Of a DNA stretch of 64,000 nucleotides, positions 54,707 to 62,220 are shown piece by piece. Made by a program: the position numbers and the translations under genes. Below the pieces are notes generated by a model that did not search any database, was not told the origin of the DNA, and saw only the letters and a list, made by a program, of their open reading frames with translations. This DNA comes from GWB2-37-7 sp942492835 (GTDB lineage: Bacteria; Bacillota; Clostridia; Lutisporales; Lutisporaceae): contig OW818645.1 in the NCBI GenBank assembly GCA_942492835.1, positions 2,728,001-2,792,000 of the forward strand, read 5' to 3'. Each line of letters begins with the position of its first letter. Within the stretch, counting starts at the first letter, position 1.

Positions 54707-55963
54707 ATGTATAAGAAGCTTACAAAAAATGATATTGAAATTCTACATGAAGGACAGCAGATAAAAAAAGCTGCTATTGAAAAGTTTGGTAGTGTCGAAG
54801 AGTTTGCAAAAGCTGGCAATGTATTTTTGTCTTTAGATACTATAAATAATTATTTACGAAGAAGTAAAATAGATTCTGATAAATTCAAATATAGACTTAC
54901 TATTGCATTTATGCAGGGATATGATGAGTTTGTCAAAACTCCAGAACAACAAATGAAAATGTTTACAGACGATATATATACTCATATTACTGATTATCAC
55001 GACGAAGAGGATATATATGTTATAGATAAGCTTAAGACCTTGTGTGAGGAATACTCTTTGAAATTTGAACTGGCGAAAACACATCTTATTATGGGTATGC
55101 ACTACAGACAAAGAAGTGAATTTGGAAAAGCTTACAGTCATTTGCAGATAGCGGAGGGTGAGCTACAGCTAAGAAATGCTAATCAGCTTTTAGTTTCTTT
55201 ATATGCCGAGCAAGCTGTTACTTACTTCTATGCAAAAGAGTATAAAAATGCTGAGCGGTTATATAGTAAGATAGAGATGAGAATAGCTGACTGTTCAGAG
55301 CTGGACAATAGAGCATTATTCAACTATTTATATTATATAGGAATATTATATAATAATAATTCTAAACATGCATTAGCTCATAGTTTCTTTTTAAAAGCTC
55401 TAGAATATGCCAACGCAGGACTGGAGCATGGCTCGGTTGTTATGAATATTGGTCTTAGCTGGAAAAGACGTGGAGAATATCATAAAGCTATCGAATATTA
55501 CAAGCAAGCTGAGATAGAGTTTAGTGATGTAGAAGATATAAGTAAATGTGTAATATATAATAATCTAGCAGAAATATATAGAATTTTAAAGGATTATGAT
55601 TCGGCTATATCTAATATAAAAAGAGCCTTTGAGCTAAACGGTAATAACAAAGACAGTTTTTATTTTATGATAAATTTAACTTATGTGCAAATACTTAATG
55701 ATATGGGAAATATAGATTTTCAATCTAGTGAAATAGATAATTTGCTTGATATGATAAAATCGAGTGAGAAGTATAAATTACAGAAAAAATATATAATAGA
55801 ATGTCTTGACTATTTGTTCACTGTAGCTTGTAATAATAAAAATTTTGAGTTTATGGTGGAATTATCTAAGCTTATTGCATTTCTAATTCGCAAAGGCTAT
55901 AATGACGAATATACCAAAGAATTAAAAACTATATACGCAGATATACATTTATCACTGGAATAG
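54707..55963 (+). CDS. TPR-domain regulator of RRNPP type, receptor of a peptide signal (copy 2)
   Basis: 418 residues after AAGGAGG. The N-terminal 70 residues resemble a divergent helix-turn-helix (ILHEGQQIKKAAIEKFGSVE, LSLDTINNYLRRSKIDSDKF). From about residue 110 TPR units follow (EFGKAYSHLQIAEGEL, EYKNAERLYSKIE, GEYHKAIEYYKQAEIEF, DYDSAISNIKRAFEL). Layout and sequence pattern match the receptor at 40303, so the two are paralogues. A secreted peptide gene starts 20 bases downstream. DNA binding and peptide response are inferred from the family. Confidence 0.8.
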   Translation: MYKKLTKNDIEILHEGQQIKKAAIEKFGSVEEFAKAGNVFLSLDTINNYLRRSKIDSDKFKYRLTIAFMQGYDEFVKTPEQQMKMFTDDIYTHITDYHDEEDIYVIDKLKTLCEEYSLKFELAKTHLIMGMHYRQRSEFGKAYSHLQIAEGELQLRNANQLLVSLYAEQAVTYFYAKEYKNAERLYSKIEMRIADCSELDNRALFNYLYYIGILYNNNSKHALAHSFFLKALEYANAGLEHGSVVMNIGLSWKRRGEYHKAIEYYKQAEIEFSDVEDISKCVIYNNLAEIYRILKDYDSAISNIKRAFELNGNNKDSFYFMINLTYVQILNDMGNIDFQSSEIDNLLDMIKSSEKYKLQKKYIIECLDYLFTVACNNKNFEFMVELSKLIAFLIRKGYNDEYTKELKTIYADIHLSLE

Positions 55964-55982
55964 ATATATGGAGGTATGCATC

Positions 55983-56111
55983 GTGAAGAAAAAACTAGTT
56001 GCAACCATATTAGTATTAGTTTTGTTAATCTCTTTTGCTACAGTTAGTTTTGCAGCAGATATTGACGATCCAATTACTCATGCATGTAAACCAATAACGC
56101 TAAATGAATAA
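55983..56111 (+). CDS. Exported pro-peptide, candidate quorum-sensing signal (copy 2)
   Basis: 42 residues. GTG 55983 follows GGAGG (55970-55974) with an 8-base spacer; the nearby ATG 55976 opens another, unrelated frame. The start KKKLVATILVLVLLISFA is a signal peptide, probably cleaved after VSFA or SFAA near residue 24. This leaves about 18 residues including DIDDPITHACKPITLNE. Position and design mirror the peptide at 41567, though the mature parts differ, as expected for distinct signalling specificities. Confidence 0.73.
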   Translation: MKKKLVATILVLVLLISFATVSFAADIDDPITHACKPITLNE

Positions 56112-56117
56112 AGTCAA

Positions 56118-56155
56118 TAATAAAGTACCTAAGCATATGCTAGGTACTTTATTAT
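56118..56155 (+). terminator. Terminator of the second RRNPP-peptide cassette
   Basis: Perfect stem AATAAAGTACCTA / TAGGTACTTTATT around AGCATATGC, followed by ATTGTTATAATTT. Confidence 0.85.
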
Positions 56156-56567
56156 TGTTATAATTTGTCGAAATATATCTGAAAAATTACATATCAGTTT
56201 AATATTCAATAAAATAATATAAAAATATGATATAGTGTATTATTTTATATTAGTATTTTATATTTACATGTCCATATAATTACAGTAATGTATATGTCAT
56301 ACAGGTGAACGTATGTAATTTCAAGTATATGGTAAGTATGCAGATTGATAAAAACTATTGGTAGTATTATAATCCAATAGTAAGTTAAAATTAAATGAAA
56401 GGAGAGTAAAAACATTTTTAATTGGAAAAGTGAAGGAGCTGGATTGCTCCAGCCCATTGGAAAGTGTAAAGGGCACTCATCCAAAAGTTTCCCATTTACA
56501 TTTTAAGAATATCACTTTTCTACAAGTCTGTAAATTATAAAATTAGCAGAAGGAAAGGTGTATTTTG

Positions 56568-56750
56568 ATGTTTGATATTAGTATGGAAAAACAAAAAGAG
56601 TTGGAAGAGTTTATTGCAAGATTTGATAAAGTGTATGCAAAAGCAGAAGAAATAGGGATTGACCCTCAGTTAATCCATGAATTGGTTCTCGAAACTTATA
56701 AGGTTGAGCTTATAATTAAACTGGAAAGAAAAAAACTACTAAATAGATAA
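56568..56750 (+). CDS. Small helical protein (60 aa)
   Basis: ATG 56568 follows AAGGAAAGGTGT; a TTG three bases earlier is also possible. The product is charged and helical (MEKQKELEEFIARFDKVYAK, then DPQLIHELVLETYKVELI), similar in size and heptad-like pattern to Spo0E-type phosphatases. It lacks their SxxLD motif, so that identity is not supported. The 410 bases before it (56156-56567) hold a G/C-richer segment around 56425-56470 with the short hairpin GCTGG/CCAGC but no clear gene. Confidence 0.45.
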   Translation: MFDISMEKQKELEEFIARFDKVYAKAEEIGIDPQLIHELVLETYKVELIIKLERKKLLNR

Positions 56751-56796
56751 GAATTTCGTGTGCAATATGAGTATGGGTAAAGTAGGGGAAGATAAA

Positions 56797-57731
56797 GTGA
56801 CAAATATTAAAAAAAGTATAACAGAGCTGATAGGCAATACGCCAATGTTTTGGTGGAAAACTACAATAAGCAGTACAATCCTGATGCAGTAATCATAGTG
56901 AAGCTGGAATGCTTTAACCCTGGTGGAAGCGTGAAGGCTAGAGCGGGCTATGCTATGATTAAGGCTGCGGAGGAAAAGGGTTTGTTAAACAAGGATAGCG
57001 TTATAATAGAGCCTACAAGTGGCAATACAGGCATAGCACTTGCCTTTGTAGCTGCTACAAAAGGCTATAGGATAATATTGACCATGCCTGAAACAATGAG
57101 CATGGAGAGAAGAAAACTACTTTCAGCCTTTGGAGCAGAGCTTGTGCTGACACCTGGAGCAGAAGGTATGAAGGGAGCAATAAGAAAAGCAGAGGAGCTG
57201 GCAACGGAAATACCAAACGCCTATATACCACAGCAGTTCAAAAATCCTGCGAACCCTGAATTTCATAGAAACACTACAGCAGAAGAGATATGGAGAGATA
57301 CCGACGGTAAGGTGGATATATTTGTAGCAGGGGTAGGAACAGGTGGAACAATAACAGGGGTAGGCGAAGTGCTTAAGAAAAAGAATCCAGATATAAAGAT
57401 AGTAGCTATCGAACCTGCGGACTCCCCGGTGCTATCTGGCGGCAATCCAGGATATCACGAGCTCCAAGGTATAGGAGCAGGCTTTGTACCTGATGTATTG
57501 AATATAAAGGTAATAGATGAAATAATTCAAGTCAAGAGTGAGGATGTTTTTGATGCCTCAAGGAAGCTTGCTAAAACTGAGGGCTTGTTGGTAGGTATAT
57601 CCTCAGGAGCGGCACTGCATGGAGCTACAGAGCTTGCAAGAAGACCCGAGAACAAAGGAAAGAATATTGTAGTAATACTTCCTGATACAGGAGAAAGATA
57701 TCTTAGTACACAGCTATTTCAAATGAGTTAA
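56797..57731 (+). pseudogene. cysK: Frameshifted second cysteine synthase gene
   Basis: From GTG 56797 the first 17 codons (TNIKKSITELIGNTPM) match cysK. One base is missing around 56848 compared with the first copy (ATGTTTTGGTG for ATGCTAATGGTG), so the rest (56850-57731, 293 residues if started at the TTG) is out of frame with its start. The remainder is open and close to the first copy, but the PLP-lysine motif reads GGSVKARAGYAM, with Asp and Ile changed to Ala. A product from an internal TTG would lack the N-terminal strand, so activity is doubtful. Confidence 0.85.
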
Positions 57732-57758
57732 AAATAACTAAATTGCACTCTAGACTAT

Positions 57759-57800
57759 CTACAGTATATTATACTGTAGAAAAGGATGGGGTGTATTTTT
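57759..57800 (+). terminator. Terminator behind the second cysK (repeat family copy 2)
   Basis: Perfect palindrome CTACAGTATATTATACTGTAG, then GGGGTGTATTTTT; same position and tail as the hairpin behind cysK copy 1, but with a different stem sequence. Confidence 0.75.
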
Positions 57801-57847
57801 GTGTCTAATAAATGCTATAATTATAATATATTTACATAGTGGGTAAT
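57788..57847 (+). repeat. 60-bp direct repeat, first copy
   Basis: The sequence from GGGGTGTATTTTTGTGTCTA to CATAGTGGGTAAT recurs at 59416-59475 with only about three differences. It is the DNA following the cysK-type terminator and marks a duplication boundary. Confidence 0.85.
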
Positions 57848-57908
57848 TCCGAATAATTCAAACAGAAGGTAATTTTAATGAATGCAGGTAAAATTTTATA
57901 TAAACTTA

Positions 57909-57944
57909 ACAACACCTCTTTGATATATCAAAGAGGTGTTGTTA
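57909..57944. terminator. Bidirectional hairpin terminator
   Basis: Perfect 18-bp inverted repeat AACAACACCTCTTTGATA / its complement, with T-rich flanks on both sides. It lies just downstream of the leftward small membrane protein gene. Confidence 0.8.
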
Positions 57945-57954
57945 TTTCACTAAG

Positions 57955-58134
57955 TTATTTTTTCTTTCTTTGATGAATCCATATAATTATTAAATAAATT
58001 ATGGTGAGCCAAAAAGGAATTGGTAAAGCACCACCAATGCTACTTTCAACAGAATAGCCAAATTGGAACTTAAATATCAAAAAAAGAGCAATAAATAAAG
58101 TTATTGTAAAAATTAAAAACTTTCTTTTTTTCAT
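57955..58134 (-). CDS. Small membrane protein
   Basis: 59 residues from ATG 58134 (GGAGTGT precedes it; an ATG 12 bases upstream would include that site). Two hydrophobic segments (about residues 6-22 and 36-52) and a basic tail QRKKK. No family recognised. Encoded 64 bases after the secreted protein gene on the same strand, so possibly co-transcribed with it. Confidence 0.5.
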   Translation of the reverse strand: MKKRKFLIFTITLFIALFLIFKFQFGYSVESSIGGALPIPFWLTIIYLIIIWIHQRKKK

Positions 58135-58209
58135 TTTACACTCCATATATAATAATTATATTAATATAGTCATACTAATTGCTAACTTATTTATCATAAA
58201 ATCATATTT

Positions 58210-59103
58210 TTAAAAGTCTACTTTTAACCAGTCTAAATGGGCTTGAAATGGATAAGTGCATCCTACAAATCCAACATTTGCACTTGTGAAAGCTATACCT
58301 TGTGAATCAGATTCACATTCAAGCTTAAATAAAATTGTGTAATAAGTATTACCTTTAAAATTATAAGTTTGTGATGTTGTTGTTAAATCATTTTCTTGTA
58401 TATCGGTGAGCTCAAAAGCTCTATTTGCTTGAAACTCTTTATAATCAATTATACATGGTGCTCCACTGGAGTAAGTCCAATCCATGACTATAATGCTCCA
58501 TTTAAAACTACTTGAACCATTTGAAGGAAATATATTAGCACTCTCTTGTATAAATCGACCATAGATATCTTTCTTTGTTATTATATTGGCAATATCACCT
58601 TGAGATGATAATCCATCTGTTTTAATATTAAAACCTACATAGCACCAAGCTTGTGCATTACATCCCAAACTTGATCCAGCGGAAGTTATTGCTTTTAAAG
58701 TGTTACTGCTTTCATCAGCATAACTATCATACTCAGCTAATCCTATACCTGACTCTTCACCACCTGTGGCACTTGTATTTGCATAATAGAATGTTTTGTC
58801 AGCTCCTAATGTTAATGTGCTATATGTAGGATCAATTGTCATTATATCATCTTTTTTATTATTTTCTAAGTTGTTTTTATATTCTAAATATGATTTTTTT
58901 GCAGACTTAAATAACTCAAGCTCCATTCTAGCGTTTCTATCTTTTTTGTATTGTTCAATAATCATTTTAGCTTGGTTTTTATCCATTTTATCTAAGGTTA
59001 GATAGTCTATATTACTATAATTTATTGGTTCTGCTATGATACAAGACATTGAGCTAAACATAGATACTACAAGTATGAGTATTGCGGAAATTAGTTTTTT
59101 CAT
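58210..59103 (-). CDS. Secreted protein of unknown function
   Basis: 297 residues from ATG 59103 (MKKLISAILILVVSMFSS), with a signal peptide cleaved probably near residue 25 (CIIAEP). A charged helical linker (DKMDKNQAKMIIEQYKKD) precedes a beta-rich C-terminal domain with many Ser, Thr, Gly and aromatic residues (TFYYANTSATGGEESGIGLA). This composition is typical of extracellular, possibly jelly-roll-like, clostridial proteins. No catalytic motif was recognised. It lies among duplicated cysK-locus fragments and has the look of accessory DNA. Confidence 0.55.
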   Translation of the reverse strand: MKKLISAILILVVSMFSSMSCIIAEPINYSNIDYLTLDKMDKNQAKMIIEQYKKDRNARMELELFKSAKKSYLEYKNNLENNKKDDIMTIDPTYSTLTLGADKTFYYANTSATGGEESGIGLAEYDSYADESSNTLKAITSAGSSLGCNAQAWCYVGFNIKTDGLSSQGDIANIITKKDIYGRFIQESANIFPSNGSSSFKWSIIVMDWTYSSGAPCIIDYKEFQANRAFELTDIQENDLTTTSQTYNFKGNTYYTILFKLECESDSQGIAFTSANVGFVGCTYPFQAHLDWLKVDF

Positions 59104-59242
59104 GAATAACACTTCACTTTCTCTTAAAATTTAGTTTTATATGGTATAATAATCAATGTATGCATACAATTTGCATTATAACATAAAAATTACTATATTT
59201 CAATATAATGTAATGAAAAAGAAAAAATAACTATGGTGACAG

Positions 59243-59353
59243 GCTCGACAAGGTGGACTGGTAGCTAATGCAGCTAAAAAGCAACTCGAAGAGACTATGG
59301 GCAAAAAAGTTGTAACTAGGAACAATGCAAAGGAAATTGAAAAGATTAAATGA
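59243..59353 (+). pseudogene. C-terminal scrap of a DinD/BRO-like protein
   Basis: A 36-codon frame without a start reads ARQGGLVANAAKKQLEETMG then KKVVTRNNAKEI and ends at TGA 59353. It resembles the C-terminus of DinD or phage antirepressor-like proteins (GxVAxNARxxLExxxGxxVVSxxNAK). The DNA just upstream (ATAACTATGGTGACAGGC) resembles 54381-54397. A leftover of a broken gene; identification is tentative. Confidence 0.4.
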
Positions 59354-59371
59354 ATTAACAAAACTAAAGTT

Positions 59372-59428
59372 CACCCCTTACATAAATACTGCATAATATA
59401 CTGTATTTATGTAAGGTGGTGTATTTTT
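59372..59428 (+). terminator. Orphan cysK-type terminator (repeat family copy 3)
   Basis: CCTTACATAAATAC (59376-59389) pairs with GTATTTATGTAAGG (59403-59416) around TGCATAATATACT, then TGGTGTATTTTTGTG. It closely resembles the hairpin behind cysK copy 1, but no cysK precedes it. Confidence 0.8.
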
Positions 59429-59475
59429 GTGTCTAATAAATGTTATAATTATAATATATTTACATAGTGGGTAAT
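59416..59475 (+). repeat. 60-bp direct repeat, second copy
   Basis: Second copy of 57788-57847. It ends about 93 bases before hsdM, so the restriction operon follows directly on a duplicated cysK 3' flank. 59476-59568 shows no feature other than the hsdM ribosome binding site AGAAGGAGAG. Confidence 0.85.
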
Positions 59476-59568
59476 GAGAATAGCAACTTATATTTGATAG
59501 AAAATATTCAAAACACCATAAGGATATACATAATACTAAACCTATATAGCAGAAGGAGAGTTTAACAA

Positions 59569-61044
59569 ATGATAACAGGCGAGATTAAAAATAAGATAGA
59601 TAAAATATGGACTGACATATGGGCAGGGGGAATTACTCAGCCACTTACTGTAATTGAACAATTAACCTATTTAATGTTCATTCGTTCATTAGATGAAAAA
59701 GAGACAGAGAACGAGAGTATCGAAGCACTGGGGGGAGTAGTATCAAACAAGATTTTTCCACAGACTGATGATGGACAAGCTATGCGTTGGTCTAAATTTA
59801 AAGGTAAAGATGCAAGAGAAATCTTTGATATAATTGGTGGAAAGGTATTTCCTTTCATTAAAACTATTAATAACGATGAATCCTCGGCATTTTCAAGATA
59901 TATGGAGGATGCTATGTTTCTTTTTCCAACGCCGCAGATTTTACAGAAGGTTATTACTGGCTTGGATGAACTGTACGAATATGACATTAAGGATCGTGAC
60001 ATGCAGGGAGATTTGTATGAGTATATGCTTGGGAAGCTATCTGTTGCAGGTCAGAATGGTCAATTTAGAACTCCTAAGCAAATTCGTGAGATGATGGTTA
60101 GATTATTGGCACCAACACCTGACGATAGAATTTGTGACCCAGCTTGTGGTACTGCTGGATTTTTGATATCCTCTTCTGAATATATCAGAGAAAATTATGA
60201 AAGAGAAATGACATCCAAACAATGGGAGAAGTTTGAGGGATATGCTTTCACAGGGTTTGATACTGACAGAACCATGCTTCGCTTATCAGCAATGAATCTT
60301 ATGCTGCACTCAATATCAAATCCAAATATAGATTATGCTGATAGTGTATCAAAGCAAAATGACATATCAAACACCTATGATATTATCTTAGCAAATCCAC
60401 CCTTTACAGGCTCAGTAGATGAAGAGAGTATTCACGATAACCTCAAAGCAATCTGTAATACTAAGAAGACAGAGCTACTTTTTGTTGCCCTGTTTATTCG
60501 TATGCTAAATATGGGGGGCAGATGTTCGTGTATCGTGCCAGACGGTGTATTATTTGGCTCAACAAAAGCTCATAAAGCACTTAGACAAGAATTAGTAGAA
60601 AATCAAAACCTACAAGCTATAATTTCTATGCCTAGTGGTGTATTTAAGCCATATGCAGGGGTTTCTACTGCTGTACTTGTATTTACAAAGACTAACTCAG
60701 GGGGAACAGACAAGGTATGGTTCTATGACATGAAGTCTGATGGCTTCTCCTTGGACGATAAGAGAAATAATCTAGGTAATGATGGAGATATAACTGATAT
60801 TGTAAATAGATTTCATAACCTATCAAATGAAGCTGACAGAAAAAGAACAGATCAAAGCTTCCTAGTTGACAAAGAAGAGATAAAGAATAATGATTATGAT
60901 TTATCTATTAATCGATATAAAGAGATTGAGTATGAGAAAGTAGAATATGACAAACCAGAGGTTATAATGGCTCGCCTTGACGAACTGGCTATGGACTTGG
61001 GTTCTAAGATGAAGGAGTTGAGGGGGTTGCTTGATATTGAGTAA
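59569..61044 (+). CDS. hsdM: Type I restriction-modification DNA methyltransferase subunit
   Basis: 491 residues after AGAAGGAGAG. An N-terminal HsdM helical domain (about 1-150) precedes the SAM-binding motif DPACGTAGFL (about residue 191) and the catalytic motif ANPPF (about residue 280), typical of N6-adenine methyltransferases. It modifies adenines in the bipartite target set by HsdS. The last codons overlap hsdS by 14 bases. Confidence 0.95.
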   Translation: MITGEIKNKIDKIWTDIWAGGITQPLTVIEQLTYLMFIRSLDEKETENESIEALGGVVSNKIFPQTDDGQAMRWSKFKGKDAREIFDIIGGKVFPFIKTINNDESSAFSRYMEDAMFLFPTPQILQKVITGLDELYEYDIKDRDMQGDLYEYMLGKLSVAGQNGQFRTPKQIREMMVRLLAPTPDDRICDPACGTAGFLISSSEYIRENYEREMTSKQWEKFEGYAFTGFDTDRTMLRLSAMNLMLHSISNPNIDYADSVSKQNDISNTYDIILANPPFTGSVDEESIHDNLKAICNTKKTELLFVALFIRMLNMGGRCSCIVPDGVLFGSTKAHKALRQELVENQNLQAIISMPSGVFKPYAGVSTAVLVFTKTNSGGTDKVWFYDMKSDGFSLDDKRNNLGNDGDITDIVNRFHNLSNEADRKRTDQSFLVDKEEIKNNDYDLSINRYKEIEYEKVEYDKPEVIMARLDELAMDLGSKMKELRGLLDIE

Positions 61045-62203
61045 GTGGGAAATGGTGAAGTTGGGGGATGTTTTTGAACTGCAAATGGGAAAAACACCAA
61101 GTCGTAGTAATCAAAATTATTGGAATGATGGAAGTAATAAATGGGTTTCAATTTCTGATTTGAGTGTTTCACATAAGTACATTAATAAAACAAAAGAATC
61201 AATTACGGATTTGGCAATTAAGGAATCGGGGATTAAGGTAGTACCAAAAGACACTGTAATTATGAGTTTCAAATTATCACTTGGAAAAACTAGTATTACT
61301 TCAGAAGATATCTATACAAATGAAGCAATAATGGCTTTTTTAGATAAGAAAATCTATCCAATATATAATGATTTTATTTATTATGTATTGAAGAATAAGA
61401 ATTGGATGGAAGATATAAATAAGGCAGTTATGGGAGCTACTTTAAATAAGGCAACATTAACAAATATAAAAATTCCACTACCTCCACTAGATGTTCAAAT
61501 GCATATTGCAGATACATTAGATAAAACACAAGAAATAATAAATGGTTATAAAAAACTGCTCGAAGAACTTGATAATTTGATAAAAGCAACTTTTTATGAT
61601 ATGTTTGGCGATCCTACTACAAATGAAATGAAATGGCAAATGAGTACATTAAGTGAGTGCTGTAATTTAATAAAAGATGGACCACACGCTTCTCCTAATT
61701 ATGTGAAAAATGGAGTGCCTTTTGTATCAGTCAATAATATTATAAAAGGCTACTGGGATTTAGATAATACAAGGTATATCTCAAGAGAAGATTATGAAAT
61801 ATTTAGTAAGAGATGTAAACCTGAGTTCGATGATGTTTTATACACAAAGGGTGGAACAACTGGATTCGCAAAATATGTAGATATAAAATTTGATTTTATG
61901 AATTGGGTACATATTGCTGTATTGAAATATAAGAAAGATATTTTAAACGGTAAATTTTTAGAACAAATGTTAAATTCGGACTACTGTTATACACAGTCCC
62001 AAAGATTTACTAGAGGTATTGCAAACCGGGATTTAGTATTAGGACAAATGGCTAAAATTAAATTATTCATTCCACCATTAGACCTGCAAAACAAATTCAC
62101 ACAAATAGTAACCAACATAGAAGAACAAAAAGCAATAGTAAAGCAATCTCTATCACAAAGCCAAAACCTATTCAACAGTCTTATGAGTAAATATTTCGAT
62201 TAA
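61031..62203 (+). CDS. hsdS: Type I restriction-modification specificity subunit
   Basis: 390 residues; starts TTG 61031 (or TTG 61037) behind GAGGGGG, overlapping hsdM. Two target recognition domains (about 1-140 and 210-340) each end in a conserved spacer beginning IPLPPLDVQMHIADTLDKTQ and IPPLDLQNKFTQIVTNIEEQ. The two halves recognise the two parts of the split target. The target sequence cannot be predicted by eye. Confidence 0.93.
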   Translation: MILSKWEMVKLGDVFELQMGKTPSRSNQNYWNDGSNKWVSISDLSVSHKYINKTKESITDLAIKESGIKVVPKDTVIMSFKLSLGKTSITSEDIYTNEAIMAFLDKKIYPIYNDFIYYVLKNKNWMEDINKAVMGATLNKATLTNIKIPLPPLDVQMHIADTLDKTQEIINGYKKLLEELDNLIKATFYDMFGDPTTNEMKWQMSTLSECCNLIKDGPHASPNYVKNGVPFVSVNNIIKGYWDLDNTRYISREDYEIFSKRCKPEFDDVLYTKGGTTGFAKYVDIKFDFMNWVHIAVLKYKKDILNGKFLEQMLNSDYCYTQSQRFTRGIANRDLVLGQMAKIKLFIPPLDLQNKFTQIVTNIEEQKAIVKQSLSQSQNLFNSLMSKYFD

Positions 62204-62220
62204 GGAAAGTAGGCGATTAT

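Noticed and set aside
56568..56750. Spo0E-like phosphatase
   Set aside because: Size and helicity fit, but the SxxLD signature of the family is missing.
57759..59428. CRISPR-like or MITE-like repeats from the recurring hairpins with GTGTATTTTT tails
   Set aside because: The hairpins sit behind cysK copies, have different stems and are best explained as terminators carried along with the duplicated gene.
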